In this document: in pieces, positions 33,589 to 41,590 of the stretch | Layout: each line of letters opens with the position of its first letter | How positions within the stretch are numbered: position 1 is the stretch's first letter | Source of the DNA: Conchiformibius kuhniae DSM 17694 | Lineage (GTDB): Bacteria > Pseudomonadota > Gammaproteobacteria > Burkholderiales > Neisseriaceae | Direction: 5' to 3' | Length of the DNA: 64,000 nt | Assembly (NCBI RefSeq): GCF_000428785.1 | Contig: NZ_AUAP01000013.1 | Span: 1-64,000, forward strand | Notes under the pieces: generated by a model | Databases searched by the model: none | What the model was told of the DNA's origin: nothing | Seen by the model: the letters and a program-made list of their open reading frames with translations, nothing else | Made by a program: the position numbers and the translations under genes

Positions 33589-34041
33589 ATGCACACCCTT
33601 CCACAGGAAATCATCAATAATCTGAAAACAAGACGGATGACCGATGATGATTTCGCTTTTTTAAAAAGTTTGCCGGATTTTCATGAAATTGATGAAATCT
33701 ATTTTTTTGATGACTATTTTATCCAATCGGGTCGTAATATGGTGGAAATATCCGACACGGAAAAATTGTTTGAACTGGGAGACATTCCCGGATTAACCGT
33801 TACTTCTAGATACGTTTATGTAAACGGAACCGATATATGCATTATTATTGATGCATTTGTAGATTACTCAATTTATTTTTGCTCGCAGAAATTACGCAAC
33901 AATCTTGATGATATCAAAAAAATATTCAGTTATTTAATTGTGAAATTTGGGCATGATTTAGATAAAAATTATGAAGTTACGGATGAAAAATTAGAAAATT
34001 GCACTTTTATTGAAAGTCGAAATCAATATTTTGATTATTAA
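33589..34041 (+). CDS. AT-rich orphan gene A (paralogue of 34201-34647)
   Basis: The product is 150 aa, acidic, no signal peptide or membrane span: MHTLPQEIINNLKTRRMTDD, then LKSLPDFHEIDEIYFFDDYF and MVEISDTEKLFELGDIPGL. About two thirds of residues match the next gene, most strongly over the first 60. The GC content is far below the surroundings. GGAG lies 8 bases before the ATG. I do not recognise a family. Small acidic, tandemly duplicated, AT-rich genes without neighbours of known function are often immunity proteins of polymorphic toxins, but no toxin gene is present, so that is inference only. Confidence 0.75.
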   Translation: MHTLPQEIINNLKTRRMTDDDFAFLKSLPDFHEIDEIYFFDDYFIQSGRNMVEISDTEKLFELGDIPGLTVTSRYVYVNGTDICIIIDAFVDYSIYFCSQKLRNNLDDIKKIFSYLIVKFGHDLDKNYEVTDEKLENCTFIESRNQYFDY

Positions 34042-34071
34042 CCAATAAACCATTTGCATGAGGGCATGATG

Positions 34072-34146
34072 ATGTTTGATTTAAATACCGCATTACAAAA
34101 AATTGAAACCGCTCAATTTAATAGGCACAATAAAAAAGGAATTTAA
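34072..34146 (+). CDS. 24-aa mini-ORF, MFDLNTALQKI family
   Basis: ATG at 34072 (eight bases after GAGG) to TAA at 34146, encoding MFDLNTALQKIETAQFNRHN and KKGI. The same first 11 residues recur at 34684-34737. Its stop overlaps the ATG of the next mini-ORF (34146-34184, TAATG). Either a conserved micropeptide or the repeated 5' end of a deleted gene. Confidence 0.45.
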   Translation: MFDLNTALQKIETAQFNRHNKKGI

Positions 34147-34200
34147 TGAGTCATCTAATTTTCAAACAGATGTGGGTAAATTAGCGTAGGAGCAATAAAT

Positions 34201-34647
34201 ATGCACACCCTTCCACAGGAAACCATCAATAATCTGAAAGCAAGACGGATAACTGATGATGATTGGGCTTTTTTAAAAAGTTTGCCGGATTATCCCGAAA
34301 TCAAAGAAATCTATTTTTTTGATGACTATTTTGCAAAATCAGGTCATCACATTGTAGAAATATCTGATACGGAAAAAATATTCTCATTAGGAGATATTTT
34401 GGGATTAACGAGCAGTTACAGGTTTGTTTATGTAAAAAATCAAAGTATATGCATACTAATTGATACATTAGAATGTGGTTTTTCAATTTATTTTTGCTCA
34501 CCTAAGTTGTTGAACAATATTGAATATGTAAAAACAGTTTTTAATTATTCGATTATGAGATTTGGGTGGGATTTTATTGATAATCTTGATGTTAGTGAAA
34601 TATTTAATTTTGGCTTTATTGAAAGTAAAAACAAATATTTTGACTGA
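34201..34647 (+). CDS. AT-rich orphan gene B (paralogue of 33589-34041)
   Basis: The product is 148 aa: MHTLPQETINNLKARRITDD, LKSLPDYPEIKEIYFFDDYF, IVEISDTEKIFSLGDI, ending in FIESKNKYFD, parallel to gene A throughout. The 25 bases before and after the ATG (GGAGCAATAAATATGCACAC...) are identical to gene A, so this is a tandem duplication of about 600 bp that has since diverged, chiefly in the C-terminal half. Function unknown; the immunity-like interpretation is inference. Confidence 0.75.
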   Translation: MHTLPQETINNLKARRITDDDWAFLKSLPDYPEIKEIYFFDDYFAKSGHHIVEISDTEKIFSLGDILGLTSSYRFVYVKNQSICILIDTLECGFSIYFCSPKLLNNIEYVKTVFNYSIMRFGWDFIDNLDVSEIFNFGFIESKNKYFD

Positions 34648-34683
34648 TATTTAATTAACTATTTCCTAGAGTAGGATATAATT

Positions 34684-34737
34684 ATGTTTGATTTAAATAC
34701 TGCGTTGCAAAAAATCGACATCGCTCAAACAATATAA
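34684..34737 (+). CDS. 17-aa mini-ORF, MFDLNTALQKI family
   Basis: ATG at 34684 to TAA at 34737, encoding MFDLNTALQKIDIAQTI. It repeats the position and sequence of the mini-ORF after gene A, 36 bp after the gene B stop. The AT-rich block ends here and a MITE follows. Confidence 0.4.
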   Translation: MFDLNTALQKIDIAQTI

Positions 34738-34771
34738 AGCAATCGCAGTTTGGGTTTGCGTTGCGCTTTAG

Positions 34772-35069
34772 GGGGTGTCGTCAATCAGCCGAAAAGTCTT
34801 TGCGCCGTCATTCCCGCGCAGGCGGAAATCCAAAACAAATTTCAAAAAGCATTGATAAAACATCGCTTCACAAACATCAGGTAGTGGATTCCCGCCTGCG
34901 CGGGAATGACGGCGTTTTTGTATGGTTGATTAAAATCGCAACGATGCGGCGTTGCCAACGCCCTGATGTACTTACCCGTACGCGGCGGGCGTTGCTGCCT
35001 TGTCTCGTTTTGATTTTTATCAACTATATTATGCTGATTTTTTGTATAAAAATTTAAATGATGGCACGC
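34772..35069 (+). repeat. MITE-like element, copy 10, carrying a nested element
   Basis: GGGGGTGTCGTCAATCAGCCG at the left, AAATTTAAATGATGGCACGC at the right, arms CCGTCATTCCCGCGC and GCGGGAATGACGG intact. It is about 100 bp longer than other copies because a second small element (34925-35024) sits inside. It fills the gap between the AT-rich cassette and ilvD. Confidence 0.85.
34925..35024. repeat. Nested 100-bp inverted-repeat element
   Basis: Ends GTTGATTAAAATC and GATTTTTATCAAC are inverted repeats matching at 12 of 13 positions. Inside are GGCGTTGCCAACGCC and GTACGCGGCGGGCGTTGC blocks and an ACAAGGC-type strand (on the minus strand). It resembles the GTTAATCCACTAT-type small repeats of Neisseria in layout. 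It is inserted in the right third of MITE copy 10. Confidence 0.65.
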
Positions 35070-35118
35070 TCTGACCCAAGCGGTGATGGCTGTGTTGCCA
35101 GTCTGTTGGTCGTGCGTT

Positions 35119-36981
35119 TTAACGCCGTTCCACTTGGCTGACATCGCGCACCGCGCCCGTGTCCGCCGAAGTGGTCATCGCGGCGTAGGCACGCAGGGCG
35201 GCGGAAACGTGGCGGTCGCGGTTTTCGGGCTGCCACGCTTGGGCACCGCGACTTTCCATCTCGGCGCGGCGTTGCGCCAGTTCGTCATCGCCAATTGCCA
35301 AATGAATGCGCCGTTGCGGAATGTCGATTTCCACCGTGTCGCCCTCGCGCACCAAACCGATTGCGCCGCCTTCCGCCGCTTCGGGGGAAACGTGTCCGAT
35401 GCTCAAGCCCGATGTGCCGCCTGAAAAACGCCCGTCCGTGAGCAGGGCGCAGGCTTTGCCCAAGCCTTTGGATTTCAGGTAGCTGGTGGGATAGAGCATT
35501 TCCTGCATACCGGGCCCGCCTTTCGGGCCTTCGTAACGAATGATGACGATGTCGCCCGCTACGATTTGATTATCCAAAATTGCGGACACGGCGGCATCTT
35601 GGCTTTCAAACACGCGCGCGCGTCCGGTGAATTGCAAAATGCTGTCGTCCACGCCCGCCGTTTTCACCACGCAGCCGCGCTCGGCGATGTTGCCGAACAG
35701 CACCGCCAAGCCGCCGTCTTGCGAATAGGCGTGCTGCTTGCTGCGGATACAGCCGTTTTCGCGGTCAAGGTCAAGCGTGTCCCATTGGCGGTTTTGCGAA
35801 AAGGCTTGGGTGGTGCGCACGCCGCCCGGCGCGGCTTTGTAACGGGCGTGTGCGGCGGTGTTGGCGGGGTTGCTTACGTCCCACTTTGCCAGCGCGTCTT
35901 TCAAAGTTTTTTCGTGAACGGTGGAAACATCGGTTTTCAGGCAGCCTGCGCGGTCAAGTTCGGCAAGAATGCCCATCACGCCGCCCGCGCGGTGTACGTC
36001 TTCCATGTGGTATTTCTGCGTGGCGGGCGCGACTTTGCACAGGCACGGCACTTGGCGGCTGATGCGGTCGATGTCTGCCATTTTGAAATCCACTTGCGCT
36101 TCGTTGGCGGCGGCGAGCAGGTGCAACACGGTGTTGGTGCTGCCGCCCATTGCCACGTCCAAACTCATGGCGTTTTCAAACGCGGCTTTGGTGGCGATGC
36201 TGCGCGGCAATACGCTGGCATCGTTTTGTTCGTAATAGCGTTTGGTAATCTCCACAATCAAACGCCCTGCCTGCAAAAACAGTTCTTTGCGCTCGGCGTG
36301 GGTGGCGAGCAGCGAGCCGTTACCCGGCAGCGACAGGCCGAGTGCTTCGGTGAGGCAGTTCATCGAGTTGGCGGTAAACATGCCCGAACACGAGCCGCAG
36401 GTGGGGCAGGCGGAACGTTCCACTTGCGCCACTTCGGCATCGGAAACGGCATCGTTGGCGGCATCGACCATCGCGTCCACCAAATCCAGTTTGCGCGTGT
36501 CGGTGATATTTGCCACGCCGATGACTTTGCCCGCTTCCATCGGCCCGCCGGAAACAAAGACGGTGGGAATGTTCAGGCGCATCGCCGCCATCAGCATGCC
36601 GGGGGTGATTTTGTCGCAGTTGGAAATGCACACCAGCGCATCGGCGCAGTGGGCATTGACCATGTACTCCACGCTGTCGGCAATCAAATCGCGGCTGGGC
36701 AGGGAATACAGCATGCCGCCGTGTCCCATGGCGATGCCGTCATCTACGGCGATGGTATTGAATTCTTTTGCCAATCCGCCTGCTTTTTCAATTTCGCGGG
36801 CGACCAGTTGTCCCAAATCGTGCAGGTGGACGTGTCCGGGAACGAATTGGGTAAATGAGTTGGCAATGGCGATAATCGGTTTGCCGAAGTCGGCATCTTG
36901 TACGCCGGTGGCGCGCCACAGGGCGCGTGCGCCCGCCATATTGCGGCCGTGCGTGGAGGTTTTGGAACGGTAATCGGGCAT
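35119..36981 (-). CDS. ilvD: Dihydroxy-acid dehydratase
   Basis: The product is 620 aa, full length. It dehydrates the dihydroxy acids of valine and isoleucine synthesis using an iron-sulfur cluster. MPDYRSKTSTHGRNMAGARALWRATG is the conserved start. Cluster cysteines fall in ISNCDKITPGML and ACPTCGSCSGMFTANSMNCLTEALG. The C-terminal LTDGRFSGGTSGLSIGHVSPEAAEGG is diagnostic. A full 12-base match to an uptake sequence lies inside it (35936-35947). Monocistronic, between MITE copies 10 and 11. Confidence 0.97.
   Translation of the reverse strand: MPDYRSKTSTHGRNMAGARALWRATGVQDADFGKPIIAIANSFTQFVPGHVHLHDLGQLVAREIEKAGGLAKEFNTIAVDDGIAMGHGGMLYSLPSRDLIADSVEYMVNAHCADALVCISNCDKITPGMLMAAMRLNIPTVFVSGGPMEAGKVIGVANITDTRKLDLVDAMVDAANDAVSDAEVAQVERSACPTCGSCSGMFTANSMNCLTEALGLSLPGNGSLLATHAERKELFLQAGRLIVEITKRYYEQNDASVLPRSIATKAAFENAMSLDVAMGGSTNTVLHLLAAANEAQVDFKMADIDRISRQVPCLCKVAPATQKYHMEDVHRAGGVMGILAELDRAGCLKTDVSTVHEKTLKDALAKWDVSNPANTAAHARYKAAPGGVRTTQAFSQNRQWDTLDLDRENGCIRSKQHAYSQDGGLAVLFGNIAERGCVVKTAGVDDSILQFTGRARVFESQDAAVSAILDNQIVAGDIVIIRYEGPKGGPGMQEMLYPTSYLKSKGLGKACALLTDGRFSGGTSGLSIGHVSPEAAEGGAIGLVREGDTVEIDIPQRRIHLAIGDDELAQRRAEMESRGAQAWQPENRDRHVSAALRAYAAMTTSADTGAVRDVSQVERR
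35936..35947 (-). other. DNA uptake sequence, full 12-mer
   Basis: TTCAGGCAGCCT is the complement of AGGCTGCCTGAA, the Simonsiella-type uptake sequence as I recall the dialects. The 10-base core GCTGCCTGAA or its complement occurs exactly at six further places: 12923-12932, 18606-18615, 27501-27510, 49415-49424, 51459-51468 and 54607-54616. Confidence 0.7.
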
Positions 36982-37059
36982 GGTTGTGTGTCCTTTGGTT
37001 TGGTGTGGTTTGGGGCGGGATTATAGGGGAGATGTGCGTTGTTGCCCACAATGGGGGTG

Positions 37060-37237
37060 GGGCGTGTCGTCAATTGACCGAAAAACACGGCACCGTCATG
37101 CCCGCAAATGCGGGAATCCACTGCCCGATGTTTGGCAAAGGTGTGTCGTGCTTTGATATGGATTCACGCATTTGCGGGCATGACGGTGTTTTTTATTGCA
37201 CGGATTTCCGGTAGAAAAATTTAAATGGTGATGTGCC
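37060..37237 (+). repeat. MITE-like element, copy 11
   Basis: GGGCGTGTCGTCAATTGACCG at the left and AAATTTAAATGGTGATGTGCC at the right; arms CCGTCATGCCCGC / GCGGGCATGACGG intact. It ends against the proC stop codon. Confidence 0.85.
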
Positions 37238-38035
37238 TTACGGTGCGGTTTGCGCCATTTCGCGGGAGCGGTGGGCGGCGGCGTGTGCGGCACGGGTTAC
37301 GGCTTGGGCAACGTCATCGCGGCGCAGGCTTGCCAATGCGGCGTGGGTGGTGCCGCCTTTGGAGGTAACCTGCTGTTGCAACACGGCAAAATCGTCAGAC
37401 GACTGCGCCGCCAAGTCCACCGCGCCGCGAAAAGTCGCCAGCGACAGCATTTTGGCGTGTTCTGGTGAAAAACCGAGCGTTTGGGCAGCCTGTTGCAGCG
37501 CATTGAGCAGGTAAAACACATAAGCGGGGCCGCTTCCGCTCACGGCGGTGATGGCGTGCATCTGTTCTTCCGTGTCCAGCCAAACGCATTCGCCGCAACT
37601 GCGCATCACGGCATCGGCGCGTTCGCGGTCGTGTGCGCTTGCGCCTTCGGCGGCATACAAACCCGATACGCCCGATGCCACGGCGGCAGGGGTGTTGGGC
37701 ATGATGCGGACGATGCGCCGCGTGCCGCCGAGCATTTGCGACAACGCCGATACGGGCAAACCCGCCGCAATCGACAACACCAACGCTCCGCCCGTGTCCA
37801 CGCCCGCGCACGCTTCTGCCATGTCTTGCGGCTTTACCGCCAACACCAGCACATCGTCGCCGTGCAATTGCGGCGGCAGCGATTCAAGGGTTTGCACGCC
37901 GAATTGCGCGTGCAGACGGGCGCGTTTGTCGGCACAGCGTTCCGCCACCGCCACCGCGTGCGGGTAGGCGGCGCGGCGCAGCCCCGCAATGATGGCGGCA
38001 GCCATATTGCCGCCGCCGAGAAAATAAAGCGTCAT
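37238..38035 (-). CDS. proC: Pyrroline-5-carboxylate reductase
   Basis: The product is 265 aa, the last enzyme of proline synthesis (NADPH-dependent). N-terminal FLGGGNMAAAIIAGL is the dinucleotide-binding loop, VLAVKPQDM the second strand motif, RIMPNTPAAVASGVSGLYA and the C-terminal signature AVSGSGPAYVFYLLNALQQAAQTLGFSPEHA ... TSKGGTTHAAL complete the family pattern. It is divergent from hisD; the 200 bp between them contain leader repeat copy 3. Confidence 0.95.
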   Translation of the reverse strand: MTLYFLGGGNMAAAIIAGLRRAAYPHAVAVAERCADKRARLHAQFGVQTLESLPPQLHGDDVLVLAVKPQDMAEACAGVDTGGALVLSIAAGLPVSALSQMLGGTRRIVRIMPNTPAAVASGVSGLYAAEGASAHDRERADAVMRSCGECVWLDTEEQMHAITAVSGSGPAYVFYLLNALQQAAQTLGFSPEHAKMLSLATFRGAVDLAAQSSDDFAVLQQQVTSKGGTTHAALASLRRDDVAQAVTRAAHAAAHRSREMAQTAP

Positions 38036-38118
38036 GATTCCACTCCGAAAAAGGGTTTGGCAAAAACAGGGTTTTGCTTATATTATCACGCCCGACCATT
38101 TTACAGAATGCAAGCCGT

Positions 38119-38243
38119 GTTTCAGCGCACAGGGCAAAGCACAATCTCCATGCCTTGCCCCGATTCGGACGGGCTTGCGCCCCGCCCGAACGGAATTTAT
38201 TTTACCGCCGTAAACGGTGGGGTTTCAAACCAAAGGAATTTTG
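38119..38243 (+). repeat. Leader repeat (R2), copy 3
   Basis: GTTTCAGCGCACAGGGC, ATGCCTTGCCCCGATTCGGAC, GGGCTTGCGCCCCGCCCGAA, TTTTACCGCCGTAAACGGTGG and GGTTTCAAACCAAAGGAATTTTG follow in the same order as copy 1, ending exactly at the hisD ATG. Two small hairpins (GGGC..GCCC and CCGCCGTAAACGGTGG) are conserved between the copies. Confidence 0.88.
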
Positions 38244-39548
38244 ATGAAAACACTCTCCACCCAATCCCCCGACTTTTCCGCACAACTGGACGCGCTGCTG
38301 GCGTTTGAAACCGCGCAAGACCCCGCCACCGACCGCGCCGTTGCCGACATCTGCCAAGACGTGCAAACGCGCGGCGATGCCGCCGTGCTGGAATACACCG
38401 CCCGTTTTGACGGGCTGGACGCGCCCGACATGGCGGCTTTGACCCTGCACGCGGGCGACTTGGCGGCGGCGTTTGCGCGGCTGCCCGACCACGTCCGCAG
38501 CGCACTGGAAACCGCCGCCGCCCGCATCCGCCGTTACCACGAAAAACAAAAACTGCAATCTTGGCAGTATCTTGACGAAGACGGCACCCTGCTCGGACAG
38601 CAAATCACCGCGCTCGACCGCGTGGGGATTTACGTGCCGGGCGGCAAGGCTGCTTATCCCAGCTCGGTGCTGATGAACGCGCTGCCCGCGCAAGTGGCGG
38701 GCGTGGGCGAAATCATCATGGTCGTGCCTACGCCAAAAGGCGAGCGCAACGACATCGTGTTGGCGGCGGCGCATCTGGCGGGGGTGAAGCGCGTGTTTAC
38801 CATCGGCGGAGCGCAAGCCGTTGCCGCGCTCGCCTACGGCACGCAAACCGTGCCGCAAGTGGATAAAATCACCGGGCCGGGCAACGCCTACGTTGCCGCC
38901 GCCAAACGGCGCGTGTTCGGCACGGTGGGCATCGACATGGTGGCGGGGCCATCGGAAATCTTGGTGATTGCCGATGGCAGCGTCCCCGCCGACTGGGTGG
39001 CGATGGACTTGTTCAGCCAAGCCGAGCATGATGAAATCGCCCAAGCCATTTTGATTGCCCCGTCCCAACGCTATCTGAACGACGTGCAAAACGCCATTGC
39101 CCGCCTGATTGAAGACATGCCCCGTCGCGACATCATCCGCGCCGCCCTGAACAATCGCGGCGCCATGATTTTGGTGCGCGACTTGGACGAAGCCTGCGCC
39201 GTTGCCAACCGCATCGCCCCCGAGCATTTGGAACTGTGCGTGAACAACCCCGAACAATGGGCGGCGAAAATCCGTCATGCGGGCGCGATTTTCATGGGCG
39301 GCCACACCAGCGAAAGCTTGGGCGACTACTGCGCCGGCCCAAACCACGTTTTGCCCACCAGCCGCAGCGCGCGTTTTTCATCGCCTTTAGGCACATACGA
39401 TTTCCAAAAACGCAGCAGCCTGATTCGCGTGTCGCCCGAAGGCGCACAAAAATTGGGGCAAACCGCTTCCGTATTGGCGCACGGCGAAGGCTTGACCGCA
39501 CACGCCCGCGCCGCCGAAATGCGTATGGTTCAGCACGTCATCATCTAG
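38244..39548 (+). CDS. hisD: Histidinol dehydrogenase
   Basis: The product is 434 aa. It oxidises histidinol to histidine in two NAD-dependent steps, using zinc. LDRVGIYVPGGKAAYPSSVLMNALPAQVAGV and the HisD signature VDKITGPGNAYVAAAKRRVFGTVGIDMVAGPSE are visible in blocks; the catalytic EH pair lies in APEHLELCV and GGHTSESLGDYCAGPNHVLPT. The start is fixed by the Shine-Dalgarno AAAGGAATTTTG of leader repeat 3. No other his gene is adjacent. Confidence 0.97.
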   Translation: MKTLSTQSPDFSAQLDALLAFETAQDPATDRAVADICQDVQTRGDAAVLEYTARFDGLDAPDMAALTLHAGDLAAAFARLPDHVRSALETAAARIRRYHEKQKLQSWQYLDEDGTLLGQQITALDRVGIYVPGGKAAYPSSVLMNALPAQVAGVGEIIMVVPTPKGERNDIVLAAAHLAGVKRVFTIGGAQAVAALAYGTQTVPQVDKITGPGNAYVAAAKRRVFGTVGIDMVAGPSEILVIADGSVPADWVAMDLFSQAEHDEIAQAILIAPSQRYLNDVQNAIARLIEDMPRRDIIRAALNNRGAMILVRDLDEACAVANRIAPEHLELCVNNPEQWAAKIRHAGAIFMGGHTSESLGDYCAGPNHVLPTSRSARFSSPLGTYDFQKRSSLIRVSPEGAQKLGQTASVLAHGEGLTAHARAAEMRMVQHVII

Positions 39549-39593
39549 GGCGTGCCGTGTGTTTGTGCGCGCGCAAAACTTGCCCGAGCACCG

Positions 39594-40709
39594 TTATTTT
39601 GGCGGACGCGCCCAAGGCAAAGCCTGCCGCAACGCCCGTCCGAACGGCATGGCGGGCATGCTCCGCATCCGCAGCAGCAGCCACACGCAGCCGCCCATCA
39701 ACAAATGCATGGGCAACAATCCCGCCAAAAACGGAATTTTGCCGTCTTCCACCATGTCGCGCAGCAGGGTCAGCCCGTTTTGGTACACCAGAAAAAACAG
39801 CGATGCGATGATGACGTGATAGGATTGTCCACTGCGCGTATCAACATACGACAAGGGCAGTGCCAACCAGCCCAACAGCAGCAGCGATATGGGCAGCGAC
39901 ACGCGCCACATCAGTTCGGCGCGGTATTGCGGGGCGGGATTACGCAGCAGCTCGGCAGTGGGCAAGGTGCGGCGGTGGGCGGTTTCGGCGGGCTTGTGCG
40001 GGCTGTTCAGGGCGAGGCGCAGTTGGTCGAAAGAGATTTGTTCGAAATCGCCCCTGCCTGCCGCGCCCGTGTAGCGGTAGCCTTGTTCCAGCACCAGTGT
40101 GCGGACGTTGTCGCGCAGGTCGAAATGCCCCGAACGGGCGAAAATCACGCTGTCGCCGCCGTCGGGACGGCTTTCGCGCAAAAACAGCCTTTGCATTTTG
40201 CCTGCTTCGGCATCGAAGTGTTCGACAAAATACACGCGCCCGTTTTTTTTGCCCAATTCGCGGAACACGCCCGATTCGACCAGGGAAAGGTTTTGTTTGT
40301 GTTTGAGTATGTCGGCGTATTCGCGGCTGTGGCGTTCGGCTTGCGGCAAAACGGCAAGCTGCAGCACCGCCGCCAGCACCGCCAAGGGCAGGGTAAAGGC
40401 GCTAATCGGGCGCAGCCATTGGCGCAAGCCCAAACCGCACGCCAGCCACACCGCCATTTCGCTGTCGCGCCAATAGCGGGTCAAGACGGTGAGAATGCTG
40501 ATGTAGGCGGTCAGCACCAGCAAAAGCGGGGTCATGCCCAGCGTCCAAAAGCCGATGAGGGCGGCGACGGCTTCGGCGGCAACGCGCCCGTCTGCGGCGC
40601 GTCCGAGCAGGTTGATGCCCTGTGTGAACACCAACACCGCCAGCAAAACGCAAAAAATGCCCGCAGCCGTTATGGTGGTGTCTTTGAGAAACTGTTTGCG
40701 GTAAATCAT
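39594..40709 (-). CDS. lptF: LPS export ABC transporter permease LptF
   Basis: The product is 371 aa with six predicted membrane helices, three at each end, around a periplasmic beta-jellyroll domain (about 130-270). MIYRKQFLKDTTITAAGIFCVLLAVL is the YjgP/YjgQ-family start; VSLPISLLLLGWLALPLSYV and the C-terminal helices follow. With LptG and LptB it extracts LPS from the inner membrane. LptG is at 52693, 12 kb away, instead of adjacent. The assignment as F rather than G rests on the N-terminus RKQFLKDT and the presence of a better LptG. Confidence 0.9.
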   Translation of the reverse strand: MIYRKQFLKDTTITAAGIFCVLLAVLVFTQGINLLGRAADGRVAAEAVAALIGFWTLGMTPLLLVLTAYISILTVLTRYWRDSEMAVWLACGLGLRQWLRPISAFTLPLAVLAAVLQLAVLPQAERHSREYADILKHKQNLSLVESGVFRELGKKNGRVYFVEHFDAEAGKMQRLFLRESRPDGGDSVIFARSGHFDLRDNVRTLVLEQGYRYTGAAGRGDFEQISFDQLRLALNSPHKPAETAHRRTLPTAELLRNPAPQYRAELMWRVSLPISLLLLGWLALPLSYVDTRSGQSYHVIIASLFFLVYQNGLTLLRDMVEDGKIPFLAGLLPMHLLMGGCVWLLLRMRSMPAMPFGRALRQALPWARPPK

Positions 40710-40742
40710 CGGGCGGATTGTACGGCAAAACCGTGCGGCAAA

Positions 40743-40775
40743 AAACCCGAAAACCGTGCTGCGGTTTTCGGGTTT
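40743..40775 (-). terminator. Terminator after the amidase gene
   Basis: A perfect 14-bp stem AAACCCGAAAACCG / CGGTTTTCGGGTTT with a 5-base loop, 21 bp after the amidase stop (minus strand), then TTTTTTGCC. Confidence 0.88.
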
Positions 40776-40795
40776 GGGCGGTGCTGCCAAATGTT

Positions 40796-41590
40796 TCAGC
40801 GTTTGGCTTTGGGCTTGGCTGCCGTTTTGGGTGCGGCTTTTTTAAGCGGTGCGGGCTTGTCTTTTGCGGCCGCTTTTGCCGGAACGCGGGGACGGGACGG
40901 CTTGGCGGCGGGCTTGGACGTTTGGGGCTTGACGGCAGACGGCGCGGGTTTGGCTTTCGCTTTGGCATCGCGCTGCTTCAGGCTGGTGCCGATGACTTTT
41001 GCCAGCTTGCCCGCGATGGCGCGGCGTTGGCGTTTGTCGGCGAGCTTTTTCAAATCCGCCTTATTGCTCATGAAATACATTTCCAACTGCACGCTGGGGC
41101 AAGTGGTGTTTTGCAGCGTAACAAAACGGGCGCGGCGCACTTCGGGACGCTTGGGGTTGAAGGCTTTTTGCACGTTGCGGGCGATTTGCAGGCTTTTTTT
41201 GCCCACTGCGGTGGCATCGTTGCCCTGCAAAACGTAGGTATGCACGCCGTTGGCGCGGGGGTTGTTTTTCGCGGCATTGACGTGTACCGAGGCAAACAGT
41301 TTGCGGCAGTGTTTGCGCCCGTATGCCAAGCGTTGCCCAAGCGGGCGGAAGGTGTCGTCCGTGCGGGTCATCGCCACGCTGAAGCCTTGTTGCCGCAAGT
41401 GTTTGCGAAGCTGTAACGACATATCGAGGGCAAAATCTTTTTCCATGTATTGGTGTTTGCCCAAAGTGCCGAGTGCGCCGTGGTCTTTGCCGCCGTGTCC
41501 GGCGTCGATGACCACGTCGGCGGCGGCGGCGCTGCCCAAATGCAGGGCGCACACGGCGGCAAACGCGGCGCGTTTGAACCATTTTTTCAT
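40796..41590 (-). CDS. N-acetylmuramoyl-L-alanine amidase with a Lys/Ala/Pro tail
   Basis: The product is 264 aa. A signal peptide (about 1-24) is followed directly by an Amidase_3 domain: VVIDAGHGGKDHGALGTLGKHQYMEKD (zinc His and Glu), ASVHVNAAKN (zinc His) and LEMYFMSNKADLKKL (catalytic Glu). It cuts the amide between muramic acid and the stem peptide. No AMIN targeting domain precedes it, unlike AmiC. Residues of about 205-264 are almost only Lys, Ala and Pro (PAAKPSRPRVPAKAAAKDKP), a strongly basic tail. It is monocistronic. Confidence 0.9.
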   Translation of the reverse strand: MKKWFKRAAFAAVCALHLGSAAAADVVIDAGHGGKDHGALGTLGKHQYMEKDFALDMSLQLRKHLRQQGFSVAMTRTDDTFRPLGQRLAYGRKHCRKLFASVHVNAAKNNPRANGVHTYVLQGNDATAVGKKSLQIARNVQKAFNPKRPEVRRARFVTLQNTTCPSVQLEMYFMSNKADLKKLADKRQRRAIAGKLAKVIGTSLKQRDAKAKAKPAPSAVKPQTSKPAAKPSRPRVPAKAAAKDKPAPLKKAAPKTAAKPKAKR

